From NCBI GenBank assembly GCA_050014355.1, contig JBEKDL010000022.1, positions 1 to 23,523 on the forward strand: a DNA stretch of 23,523 nt, in the 5' to 3' direction. This DNA is from Fen-1077 sp050014355 (lineage in GTDB: Bacteria; Chloroflexota; Dehalococcoidia; Dehalococcoidales; RBG-16-60-22). Both the position numbers and the translations under genes were made by a program. Below the pieces are notes generated by a model. The model ran no database searches, was not told where the DNA came from, and saw only the letters and a list, made by a program, of their open reading frames with translations. Of this stretch, positions 7,310-14,953 are shown in pieces. The number at the start of each line of letters is the position of its first letter. The stretch's first letter is position 1.

Positions 7310-8629
7310 TTATGATTGTTTTCTCGTGACGTATAAGGTCAGGCCGTCAATCCTGTTGATGATTACCTCTTCCCCGGCCCTGACCTCGCCGCTCTCGGAA
7401 ACGGCCGACCACCTCTCGCCTCTATAAAATACCGTACCGGACGGGTTCAGGGCAACTTTTACTAATACAGTCTTGCCCATAAGCTCTTCCCGGCCGGTCG
7501 TAGGCTGCTTGCGATGGATACTGATAGCCCGGTACATGATAAAGCCCAGTCCGCCGGCCAGAAGGATAGTGACCGTGGCGATAAGCCACCAGTCTACCCG
7601 GAATAACGGCGGCGCTCTCTGGAAAAGTATCAGTGAACCGATTATCAACGATACCATGCCGCCTCCGAAAAACAGGCCGAAGCCGGGAGTCAGCAATTCC
7701 CCGATAAAAAGGCCGAAGGCCAGGACGATAAAGAGGACCCCGGCATAGTTAACCGGCAGCATGCCCAGCGAGTAAAAGGACAGCAGCAGGCAGATGCCGC
7801 CGATGATACCCGGAAAAATCAGGCCGGGACTGAAAATTTCCGCCATGATGCCCAGCATGGCCACGCTCATTAAAATATAGGCGATATCAGGGGATGCGAT
7901 GGTGTACAGGAACTTCTCTATGGTCCTCATGGGGACTTCGTTAACCGTGACTCCCTGTGTCTGCAGAGTAACCTGCTGGTTATTAAGCAGGGTCACCTGC
8001 CGGCCGTCGAGCTGGGAGATTAGGGTGGGCAGGTCCGGCGCTATCATATCGATAATTTTCAGGTCCAGCGCCTCGCGTTCTGTAGCGGAGACGCTTTCCC
8101 TCACCGCCTTTTCCGCCCAGTCCATATTGCGTCCATGAGCCTCGGCCAGGCTGCGGATATAGGCGGCGGCATCGTTGAGGACTTTCTCTTCCATCGTGGA
8201 AGATGTTTGTACCTCGCCCCCGTTGCCGATGGAAACCGGGTGGGCCGCGCCGATGGCCGTGTTCGGCGCCATGACGGCGACGTGGGCGGCCATGGTGATA
8301 AAGACTCCTGCCGAGGCGGCCCTGGCGCCGGCGGGAGATATATAAACGACGACTGGTACCCGCGAGTTGACGATAAGCTTGATGATATCGCGCATGGCGG
8401 TGTCCAGCCCGCCGGGGGTATCGAGCTGGATAATGAGCGCCTGGGCGTTGCTGTCCTCGGCATGCTCGATGCCGCGCTTCACATAATCGACCAGGACAGG
8501 ATTAATCGTGCCCTGGACGGTAATTACATCGATATGCGGCGCTTGCGCCTCGACGCCGGTTGCCAGCGCAAGGGCCAGCAAGACCAGGATAAATGCCAGA
8601 GCGATTCTTCTTGCTTTATGCATCATCAT
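7310..8629 (-). CDS. NfeD-type membrane serine protease (ClpP class)
   Basis: A 439-residue full-length NfeD. A signal peptide or membrane anchor (residues 8-28) precedes a ClpP-like protease domain with oxyanion segment LDTPGGLD (69-76), the Ser-Lys dyad AASAG (Ser106) and EEKVLNDAAAYIRSLAE (Lys149), both where the characterised archaeal homologue has its catalytic pair. Four or five membrane segments follow (about 245-375), then a cytoplasmic or periplasmic OB-fold domain (GKTVLVKVALNPSGTVFYRGERW). The family cleaves hydrophobic segments of stomatins, and the slipin lies two genes downstream in the same direction. The start has three consecutive ATG codons (8629, 8626, 8623), so it is uncertain by up to two residues. 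Confidence 0.93.
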   Translation of the reverse strand: MMMHKARRIALAFILVLLALALATGVEAQAPHIDVITVQGTINPVLVDYVKRGIEHAEDSNAQALIIQLDTPGGLDTAMRDIIKLIVNSRVPVVVYISPAGARAASAGVFITMAAHVAVMAPNTAIGAAHPVSIGNGGEVQTSSTMEEKVLNDAAAYIRSLAEAHGRNMDWAEKAVRESVSATEREALDLKIIDMIAPDLPTLISQLDGRQVTLLNNQQVTLQTQGVTVNEVPMRTIEKFLYTIASPDIAYILMSVAMLGIMAEIFSPGLIFPGIIGGICLLLSFYSLGMLPVNYAGVLFIVLAFGLFIGELLTPGFGLFFGGGMVSLIIGSLILFQRAPPLFRVDWWLIATVTILLAGGLGFIMYRAISIHRKQPTTGREELMGKTVLVKVALNPSGTVFYRGERWSAVSESGEVRAGEEVIINRIDGLTLYVTRKQS

Positions 8630-8649
8630 AAGCTTTAAAATGCCTCTTC

Positions 8650-8679
8650 ATTATAAATTGTAGCGCAGACGCAATGCAA
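8650..8679 (-). promoter_or_regulatory. Candidate promoter of the NfeD-slipin cluster
   Basis: On the minus strand TTGCAT (8679-8674), 18-bp spacer, and a perfect TATAAT (8655-8650). Predicted start of transcription is near 8643, about 14 nt before the first ATG. Confidence 0.5.
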
Positions 8680-8707
8680 TTAGAAACAATTGTGGTCATT
8701 GAAACGC

Positions 8708-8828
8708 TGTCATTGCGAGCGTCAGCGTGGCAATCCCTATGATATATTTAAACCAGAGCCAGAGATTGCCACGGGCTCTCGCCTGCCAGAGAATTTGTTC
8801 AGCGAACTTGGTCGCCCTCGCAATGACA
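8708..8828. repeat. Palindromic repeat element, copy 1
   Basis: A 121-bp element bounded by perfect 12-bp inverted ends, TGTCATTGCGAG (8708-8719) and CTCGCAATGACA (8817-8828). A second inner pair, CGTGGCAATC (8726-8735) and GATTGCCACG (8764-8773), is also perfectly inverted. It has no coding capacity and looks like a MITE or REP-type element. It lies between the divergent promoters of the nfeD protease and hisZ. Confidence 0.88.
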
Positions 8829-8838
8829 ATATCAATAA

Positions 8839-8868
8839 TTGAACAAGTCGCCTCAATTAGTGTAAATT
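8839..8868 (+). promoter_or_regulatory. Candidate promoter of hisZ-hisG-hisD-hisC
   Basis: TTGAAC (8839-8844), 18-bp spacer, TAAATT (8863-8868), immediately right of repeat copy 1. Predicted start near 8875, leaving a leader of about 29 nt with AAGGA at 8893-8897 before the ATG. Confidence 0.42.
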
Positions 8869-8903
8869 ATAAGTATTCGCTTAAAGCTGGTTAAGGATAA
8901 AAA

Positions 8904-10145
8904 ATGAAAATCCAGAGATGTAAAGGCATGCGAGACCTGTCCCCGGCGGAGATGAAGGTTTTCCGTCTCGCCGAGGGGATTTGCCGCGAATGCTTTAGCA
9001 AGTGGGGATACCGCGAGGTGCGGACGCCGACCATCGAATACCTGCACCTGTTCACCTCGGCGGGGACACTGACGCCGGGCATGCTGGGCAAGGTCTACTC
9101 GTTCCTGGACTGGGACGGCTGGAGCGGGGAGAGGGTAGTGCTGCGCCCTGATGGCACGATACCGGTTGCCCGGCTTTACACGGAGAGCATACAGAGCGGG
9201 CTAGCCAGGCTTTTTTACGCCACGAACATCTTTATTTTTGAAGAAGCGGGTGAAAAGAACCGGGAGCGTTGGCAGTGTGGCGCCGAGCTTATCGGGGCGG
9301 GTTCTGCCCTGGCAGACGCCGAACTGGTAGCTCTATCATCAGAAATACTGGCCAGACTGGGTTTAAAAAACATCGATTTGAGGCTGTCTCACGCCGGCCT
9401 GATTAAAGCGCTGCTGGCAAAACTCGGCCTGGGCCCGGAAGAGCAGCATAAAATGCTCGACCGCATTCTCGATGGCGATGCTGAAGCACTGGCGAAAATC
9501 AGCCGGAACCTGCCGGATATTGAAAACGACCTGCGTCCATTGCTTAACCTCGAGGGGCAGACCACCGGATTCCTTCGGAACCAGGGGGCCATCCTGGCCA
9601 GGAGCCTGCCAGAAATCGGCCCGCCGCTCAATGATTTCTTGAAAACGGTGGCAATCTTGGATGAGCTGGGGCTGAAATACAAGATAAACATCGCCTCGGG
9701 GTCCGGCTTCGAATATTATACGGGATTGATATTCCAGATGTATATCGGTAAAGAGAAAGTAGGCGGGGGAGGGCGATACGATGACCTTATCCCGTCCATG
9801 GGTGGAGGCAACGTACCCGCTTCCGGCTTCGCCCTTTATCTCGACCGCCTGATGAGTTATATCAGACCGGAGTCGGTCGCAGCAGGGGAAGCGGCCAGGA
9901 TTCTGGTGCGCCCGCTGACAGAAGGGGTAATGAAAGAGGCCTTTAAAGCCGCGGCGCGCCTGCGCCAGGCCGGAAATATCGTTGAACTCGACCTGGACGG
10001 GAACAAAGCGGAAGAGATGTGGACCATCGAGGTGCGGGACAAAGCGCCGGCGTTTACGGTGAAAAACCTGGCAAAGAAAAAAGAATTCAAAGTCGCGTCT
10101 GTTGATGAAGTTTTAACGATAATAACCGGAGCAGGTAGCAAGTAA
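8904..10145 (+). CDS. hisZ: ATP phosphoribosyltransferase regulatory subunit (HisZ)
   Basis: A 413-residue paralogue of histidyl-tRNA synthetase. The class II synthetase core is clear: CKGMRDLSP at the N-terminus, a motif 2 relative LRPDGTIPVARLY (80-92), GSGFEYYTG (266-274) and GGGGRYDDLI (287-296). The HisRS histidine-binding GLDYYT is altered to GFEYYT, and the tail of about 80 residues is shorter than a full anticodon-binding domain. It lies directly upstream of a short-form HisG, which needs HisZ for activity and histidine feedback. I therefore call it HisZ rather than HisS; I am fairly sure but cannot exclude a synthetase role from sequence alone. AAGGA at 8893-8897 supports the ATG 8904 start. 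Confidence 0.85.
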   Translation: MKIQRCKGMRDLSPAEMKVFRLAEGICRECFSKWGYREVRTPTIEYLHLFTSAGTLTPGMLGKVYSFLDWDGWSGERVVLRPDGTIPVARLYTESIQSGLARLFYATNIFIFEEAGEKNRERWQCGAELIGAGSALADAELVALSSEILARLGLKNIDLRLSHAGLIKALLAKLGLGPEEQHKMLDRILDGDAEALAKISRNLPDIENDLRPLLNLEGQTTGFLRNQGAILARSLPEIGPPLNDFLKTVAILDELGLKYKINIASGSGFEYYTGLIFQMYIGKEKVGGGGRYDDLIPSMGGGNVPASGFALYLDRLMSYIRPESVAAGEAARILVRPLTEGVMKEAFKAAARLRQAGNIVELDLDGNKAEEMWTIEVRDKAPAFTVKNLAKKKEFKVASVDEVLTIITGAGSK

Positions 10146-10204
10146 AGGGTTGAGAGGACGGGTCTGGTGCTTGACGACCGATTTCTGTTACTTTAAGGAG
10201 TAAA

Positions 10205-11602
10205 GTGGCGATAAAAATAGCCCTGCCTAAAGGGCGACTGCTGCGCAGTACCGCGGCCATGCTCCAGAAGGCTGATTGGGGACTGGACGAATATCACTCC
10301 AGAATCGGCTTTTATCGTCCTGCATCGCGGAAGTTCCCTGATCTGCTTATCAGGGTGTTCCATGAGAAGGATATCCCTATCCAGATAGCCATGGGCAACT
10401 ACGACCTGGGTATTTGCGGGCTCGACTGGATTGAAGAGTTACTGGTCAAGTACCCCAGCAGCAATATCGTTAAGGTTAAAGACCTGGCGTGTGGCGGCGG
10501 CGCGCTATACATGGCGGCGTCATCACCGCCCGAAGGGTTAAGGGGCGACGGCGCTCTGGTTCGTATCGCCACCGAGTACCCTAACCTGGCGGAAGCTTAC
10601 GCGCTTAAAATTCGACTGGCGCGGTTTGCCGTGTTTCCGGTCTGGGGGGCGGCGGAAGTGTATCCGCCGGAAAACGCCGATATGGTGCTGCTTTCAACCT
10701 ACGTGAAGAATGAGCTGGCTGCCTGCGGGTTGATATCAGCAGGTAAAGTCCTGGACTTCAGCGCCTTTCTCATCGCTAACCGGAACAGCTGGGAAACGAA
10801 ACACCTCGATAAAATTGTAACATCCATCTGTGATGCCGTGCCGCACACCGAAAAACAAGCGATTGAAGAAGAAAGCGTAAAGACTGCGCCTATCGTTAGG
10901 AATCCGACCGGGAAAGCGGCTGCGGATGTGTTGCGCCTCGCCCTGCCCGATGGTCACCAGCAGCAGCAGGTGGTGGAGCTTTTAAACGGGGCGGGAATCA
11001 AGATGGTGGACTATCCCTCGGAAACGGGTAATCGCCGGCCGGGGATTAGCATGAAAGGGGTATCGGTGAAAGTCATCCGGCCACAGGACATGCCCTTGCA
11101 GGTAGCGAACGGCAATATCGATTTAGCTATAACCGGGCGTGACTGGCTGGCCGACCACCTCGCCCAGTTTCCTTCCAGCCCGGTCAGGGAAATTATCGAC
11201 CTTAAATCACGCAAAGTGAGGCTGGTGGCGGTAACCGGCAAGGAACTGCCCGTCGCAAACGCGAGTGAGCTGGGAGAATATGTCCAGGCCAGGGGGGAAC
11301 CGGTCCGCATCGCTTCGGAATATGTGAATATCGCCGATAAATACGCGCGTGACAACCACCTGGGTCACTACCGCGTTATTCCTACGTGGGGCGCCACCGA
11401 GGCCTTCCTGCCGGAAGACGCCGACCTGCTCATCGAAAATACAGAGACCGGCCGGACGATAGCCCGGCATAACCTGAAGATAATCGACACGCTTTTTGAA
11501 TCGACGGGCTGCCTGATAGGTCAGACAGTCGCCAACCCGGCTAAAAGCGGGCTAATCAATGCGTTCATCGATAAATTAAGGGTGGCCGTAGATGGTGGCT
11601 AA
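10205..11602 (+). CDS. hisG: Tandem double-domain ATP phosphoribosyltransferase (HisG-HisG)
   Basis: Catalyses the first step of histidine synthesis, ATP + PRPP to phosphoribosyl-ATP. A short-form HisG has about 210 residues; this chain has 465 and contains the family pattern twice, offset by about 240-248 residues. Domain 1: IALPKGRL (5-12), GNYDLGICGLDW (64-75), VRIATEYPN (119-127), WGAAEVYPPENADMV (147-161). Domain 2: LALPDGHQ (245-252), GNIDLAITGRDW (303-314), VRIASEYVN (367-375), WGATEAFLPEDADLL (395-409). The PRPP loop TETGRT (413-418) is intact only in domain 2; domain 1 has TYVKNE (165-170). KGRL is intact only in domain 1. The start is GTG 10205 after AAGGAG (10196-10200). The gene abuts hisD (TAAATG). 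Confidence 0.92.
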   Translation: MAIKIALPKGRLLRSTAAMLQKADWGLDEYHSRIGFYRPASRKFPDLLIRVFHEKDIPIQIAMGNYDLGICGLDWIEELLVKYPSSNIVKVKDLACGGGALYMAASSPPEGLRGDGALVRIATEYPNLAEAYALKIRLARFAVFPVWGAAEVYPPENADMVLLSTYVKNELAACGLISAGKVLDFSAFLIANRNSWETKHLDKIVTSICDAVPHTEKQAIEEESVKTAPIVRNPTGKAAADVLRLALPDGHQQQQVVELLNGAGIKMVDYPSETGNRRPGISMKGVSVKVIRPQDMPLQVANGNIDLAITGRDWLADHLAQFPSSPVREIIDLKSRKVRLVAVTGKELPVANASELGEYVQARGEPVRIASEYVNIADKYARDNHLGHYRVIPTWGATEAFLPEDADLLIENTETGRTIARHNLKIIDTLFESTGCLIGQTVANPAKSGLINAFIDKLRVAVDGG

Positions 11603-12898
11603 ATGAAAATCATTGAAGGTTTTGATAAAGCAAAATCGGTACTGTCGCGCCGGGAGACTATGCGCGCATCTGGAGTGAATGAAAAGGAAAAGATAGTCCG
11701 TGAAACTATCGATGATGTGCGTAAAAACGGTGATAAAGCTCTTTTTAAGTATACCGAGCAGTTCGACGGCGTGAAGCTTAAAAAGTTGGAAGTCGACCGC
11801 GCGCAGATAGATGGCGCTTTGGAGGAAACAGATAGGGAGCTTCTGGCCGCTCTCAAGCTGGCGGCGCAACGCATCACTGCGTACCACATCGCGCAGAAAA
11901 AGGCGCTGCTGCGCGATAGTAAAAGTAAAAAGCTAGGCTGGCTGATGCGCCCGCTGGAAAAAATCGGTGTCTACGCCCCGGGCTTTCAGGCGCCTCTCCC
12001 TTCGACGGTCTTGATGACGGCTCTACCGGCTAAAGCTGCCGGGGTCAAAGAAATTGTCATGGCGACGCCGCCGGGCAAGCAGGGTAGGGTGGCGCCGGTG
12101 ACGCTGGCAGCGGCGGCCATTGCCGGTATCGACCGTGTTTTTTCTGTTGGCGGCGCCCACGCGATTGCCGCGCTGGCTTACGGCACGGAGTCCGTCCCCA
12201 GGGTAGATAAAATCTGCGGACCGGGCAATATCTGGGTGACACTGGCCAAGAGAATCGTCAGCGGTGACGTCGGTATCGATGGACTTTACGGGCCGAGCGA
12301 GGTAATTATTATCGCCGATGATACGGCCAGTCCCGCTTACTGCGCCGCCGACCTGCTCGCGCAGGCGGAACACGGGTCAGGCCCCACCGCTATCCTGATT
12401 ACTACGTCGCGCAAGCTGGCCGGCGAGGTCAATAAAGAAATTGAATCCCAGCTTGTAGACCTGACGCGAAAGACGGTTATTAAAGAGTCGCTTGACAGCC
12501 AGGGAGCGATAGTTATTGTTGATACGGTCGATGAAGCCATCGAGCTCGCTAACGAGTACGCGCCGGAGCACCTGTGCCTCAATATCGAAAAGGCAGCATC
12601 GTATATTGAAAAAGTAAAAAACGCTGGCTGCCTGTTCATCGGGGAAAACTCTATCGAGGCGCTGGTCGATTACACCGCCGGGCCCAGCCATGTCTTGCCT
12701 ACCGAAGGGACAGCGCGGTTCGGCTCGGGGTTGAACGTTGGGGATTTTATGAAACTTATCAGCCTGGTGAACCTGGATGAAAAAGATATCAGGCGGCTCG
12801 GCAAGGCGACCTCGGTCATCGCGATGGCCGAAGGACTGGACGCCCACGCCCGGGCGGTGGCCAAGCGACTCGAAAATATGGGCAAGAGAGGGAACTAA
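11603..12898 (+). CDS. hisD: Histidinol dehydrogenase
   Basis: A 431-residue enzyme performing the last two steps of histidine synthesis, histidinol to histidine with two NAD. Family motifs are complete: APLPSTVLM (130-138), VDKICGPGN (201-209), GPSEV (230-234), and the zinc/substrate residues Gln254 and His257 (AQAEHGS), Glu322-His323 (PEHLCLN), Asp356 and His363 (DYTAGPSHVLPT). Length is normal. Its ATG begins directly after the hisG stop codon, and the hisC start codon directly follows its own stop, so hisG, hisD and hisC are tightly coupled. Confidence 0.97.
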   Translation: MKIIEGFDKAKSVLSRRETMRASGVNEKEKIVRETIDDVRKNGDKALFKYTEQFDGVKLKKLEVDRAQIDGALEETDRELLAALKLAAQRITAYHIAQKKALLRDSKSKKLGWLMRPLEKIGVYAPGFQAPLPSTVLMTALPAKAAGVKEIVMATPPGKQGRVAPVTLAAAAIAGIDRVFSVGGAHAIAALAYGTESVPRVDKICGPGNIWVTLAKRIVSGDVGIDGLYGPSEVIIIADDTASPAYCAADLLAQAEHGSGPTAILITTSRKLAGEVNKEIESQLVDLTRKTVIKESLDSQGAIVIVDTVDEAIELANEYAPEHLCLNIEKAASYIEKVKNAGCLFIGENSIEALVDYTAGPSHVLPTEGTARFGSGLNVGDFMKLISLVNLDEKDIRRLGKATSVIAMAEGLDAHARAVAKRLENMGKRGN

Positions 12899-13993
12899 GT
12901 GGTTGATTCAGAAGGGATTAAGAAATTTATCCGCCCCCATTTGCTGGGGTTTACCGGCTATAGCGCCAGCACCTCCCCGGACACGCTGGAGGGCAAGATA
13001 GACGTGCCGCTGGAGAACGTCATCAAGATGAACGCCAACGAGAACCCTTATGGCTGTTCTCCGAAGGTATTAAAAGCGCTGGCGAAATGCGACCATTTCA
13101 ATATTTACCCTGATGATGGGCAGCAGGAGTTACGCAAGCAGCTGGCTAAATATGCCGGCGCTCCCGCCGGACGCATTATCGCCGGGCATGGCAGCAACAC
13201 GCTCATCGACCTCGTCGTGCGGCTTTTCGTGGGGCCGGGCGACGAGGTCATCAACTGCGTGCCAACCTTCGATATTTACCGTTTCAGTACGGAGATATGC
13301 GGCGGCACCGCGGTGAACCTGACCCGTGATGAACATTACGCCATCGATGTAAAGAAAATAAAGTCGGCTATCAACCGTAAGACGAAGCTGGTGTTCCTGG
13401 CCACCCCCAATAATCCCACCGGGAATATCATTCCCCGGCGGGATATCCTGGAAATCATCGATGCTGGCGTCCCCGTCGTGGTTGACGAAGCTTACTACGA
13501 GTTCAGCGGCGAAACGATGATGCCGTCTATCGGGCAGTATAGCAATCTTATCGTGCTGCGCTCTTTCAGCAAATGGGCTGGTTTGGCCGGAATCAGGGTA
13601 GGATATGGTGTTTTCCCGCTCGATATCGTTAGCTACCTGATGGCGATAAAGATACCCCACAATGTAAGCGTGGCCGCCGAGGTTGCAGTCAAGGAGTCAC
13701 TCGCGGATATCGAGTATTTACAGGACAAGGTAAAAGCTATTATCAGAGAGAGGGGCAGGCTTTTCGAGGAGCTGCAAAAAGTGGCTTATCTGAAGGCTTT
13801 CCCTTCGCGGTCTAACTTTATATACTGCCAAGTCCGGAAAGGCAGCGCCAGCCAGCTTTATCAAAAGCTGCAGCGTAAGGGCATCCTGGTGCGTTATTTC
13901 GACAATCCCCTGTTAAAGAACGGTATCCGCATCAGCGTGGGAAAACCGGAGCACACGGATACGCTGCTAAAAGCTCTCCGAGAACTGGAATAG
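12899..13993 (+). CDS. hisC: Histidinol-phosphate aminotransferase
   Basis: A 364-residue PLP-dependent class I/II aminotransferase, converting imidazole-acetol phosphate to histidinol phosphate. Motifs: NANENPYG (45-52), NNPTG (171-175), DEAYYEF (196-202), the PLP lysine in SFSKWAGLAGIRVGYG (Lys225), and the C-terminal IRISV. The start is GTG 12899, directly after the hisD stop; the purine tract GAGAGGGAAC before it can act as a ribosome binding site. After it comes a 105-bp AT-rich gap before the next promoter, with no evident terminator. Confidence 0.95.
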   Translation: MVDSEGIKKFIRPHLLGFTGYSASTSPDTLEGKIDVPLENVIKMNANENPYGCSPKVLKALAKCDHFNIYPDDGQQELRKQLAKYAGAPAGRIIAGHGSNTLIDLVVRLFVGPGDEVINCVPTFDIYRFSTEICGGTAVNLTRDEHYAIDVKKIKSAINRKTKLVFLATPNNPTGNIIPRRDILEIIDAGVPVVVDEAYYEFSGETMMPSIGQYSNLIVLRSFSKWAGLAGIRVGYGVFPLDIVSYLMAIKIPHNVSVAAEVAVKESLADIEYLQDKVKAIIRERGRLFEELQKVAYLKAFPSRSNFIYCQVRKGSASQLYQKLQRKGILVRYFDNPLLKNGIRISVGKPEHTDTLLKALRELE

Positions 13994-14060
13994 TCACCTA
14001 TCCACTTTTTGTTTCAGTGTTTGCCTCTTGTTTTTCAAATATGCCATCAAGAATCTAGTT

Positions 14061-14082
14061 ATGTGTTAAAGAATTATCACAT
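14061..14082. promoter_or_regulatory. Near-perfect 22-bp palindrome, candidate operator
   Basis: ATGTGTTAA (14061-14069), AGAA, TTATCACAT (14074-14082). Eight of nine arm positions pair; the one mismatch is T opposite T. It ends 16 bp upstream of the -35 of the HTH-hisB promoter, where a dimeric DNA-binding protein could act. No T-run follows, so a terminator is unlikely. Confidence 0.45.
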
Positions 14083-14098
14083 CTTCTTATTTTTACTA

Positions 14099-14126
14099 TT
14101 GACAATAATCTTGTATATGTTATAAT
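14099..14126 (+). promoter_or_regulatory. Strong sigma-70 promoter of HTH-hisB
   Basis: Perfect TTGACA (14099-14104), 16-bp spacer, perfect TATAAT (14121-14126). The -10 lies inside an 11-bp palindrome GTTATAATAAC (14119-14129). The word TATGTTA occurs at 14116-14122 and again at 14137-14143, 21 bp apart, which places both copies on one face of the helix. Predicted start near 14133. Confidence 0.8.
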
Positions 14127-14174
14127 AACTAACAGGTATGTTAATGATATATGGATTGTCTTGAGGGGATAGAT

Positions 14175-14951
14175 ATGGAATCATCAGAAGCAATACTGGC
14201 CAGAATAATACAGCTCCAGCAAAAACAGGGCTTATCCGACAAGCTGATGGCAAGGAAAATAGGGTGCAGCCGGCCGCTGTACCAGCGCACGCGCACCGGT
14301 AAAATACCTATCGGTGGCAGATTTTTGAAGGGAGCTATGAAGCTGCTGATTTCAGAGAAACCTGCGGGAAGAAAATCCGTCCTCAAACGCGGTACAAAAG
14401 AGACCAGTATCAGCCTGGAGCTGGATATCGACGGCAGCGGCCGTTACGATATCGACACAGGAATAAGTATTTTTGACCATTTCTTATCGCAGCTGGCCAA
14501 GCATGGCTTATTTGATATAAAGCTAAGGGCAACCGGCGATGACCAGCATCATGTCGTGGAGGATGTAGCCATATCGCTGGGTAAAGCTTTCGGTGAAGCA
14601 CTCGGAGAAAAACGGGGCATCGTCCGCATGGCGAGCTTCGCCGTACCGATGGATGAAACTCTGGTGACTTTGGCGATAGACATCGGCGGGAGAGGATACA
14701 CGGTCTTGAACCTGCCCTTCTCCGGGAAAGATATATCCGGCTTTTCGCCTGACCTTGTCAGCCATTTCCTCGAATCCTTCGCCATCGAAGCCAGGATTAA
14801 CCTCCACGCGTCAATCGTCTACGGCAGCAACGACCATCATAAAGCGGAAGCGCTTTTTAAAGCGCTGGGGCGGGCGCTGGACACCGCCACTAGGATTGAC
14901 CCGAGGATCGGCGGGGAACTGCCCAGCACCAAAGGACTGCTGGAAAAGTGA
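14175..14951 (+). CDS. hisB: XRE-type HTH domain fused to imidazoleglycerol-phosphate dehydratase
   Basis: A 258-residue chain. Residues 6-58 resemble an XRE/Cro-type helix-turn-helix: RIIQLQQKQGLSDKLMARKIGC, then SRPLYQRTRTGKIPI and a fourth helix. From about residue 72 it is a complete HisB, which dehydrates imidazoleglycerol phosphate: FDHFLSQLAKHG (100-111), metal-binding QHHVVED (124-130), VPMDE (157-161), NDHHKAEALFKA (219-230) and ELPSTKG (248-254). A normal HisB has about 195 residues. Start ATG 14175 has GAGGGG at 14163-14168; ATG 14151 lacks such a site. An internal ATG 14337 behind GAAGGGAG (gap of only 2 nt) could give a HisB-only product. It has its own promoter and an AT-rich upstream region. 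DNA binding is inferred. Confidence 0.9.
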   Translation: MESSEAILARIIQLQQKQGLSDKLMARKIGCSRPLYQRTRTGKIPIGGRFLKGAMKLLISEKPAGRKSVLKRGTKETSISLELDIDGSGRYDIDTGISIFDHFLSQLAKHGLFDIKLRATGDDQHHVVEDVAISLGKAFGEALGEKRGIVRMASFAVPMDETLVTLAIDIGGRGYTVLNLPFSGKDISGFSPDLVSHFLESFAIEARINLHASIVYGSNDHHKAEALFKALGRALDTATRIDPRIGGELPSTKGLLEK

Positions 14952-14953
14952 GC

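Noticed and set aside
8135..8638. 167-codon plus-strand frame opposite the NfeD protease
   Set aside because: Antisense shadow; the minus-strand protein has catalytic motifs and membrane segments.
8708..8828. Reading the palindromic repeats as a CRISPR array or as intrinsic terminators
   Set aside because: Copies are thousands of bases apart with no regular spacers, and no T-run follows the stems.
8904..10145. Calling this gene hisS (histidyl-tRNA synthetase)
   Set aside because: Altered histidine-binding motif (GFEYYT), short C-terminal domain and position directly before a short-form hisG favour HisZ.
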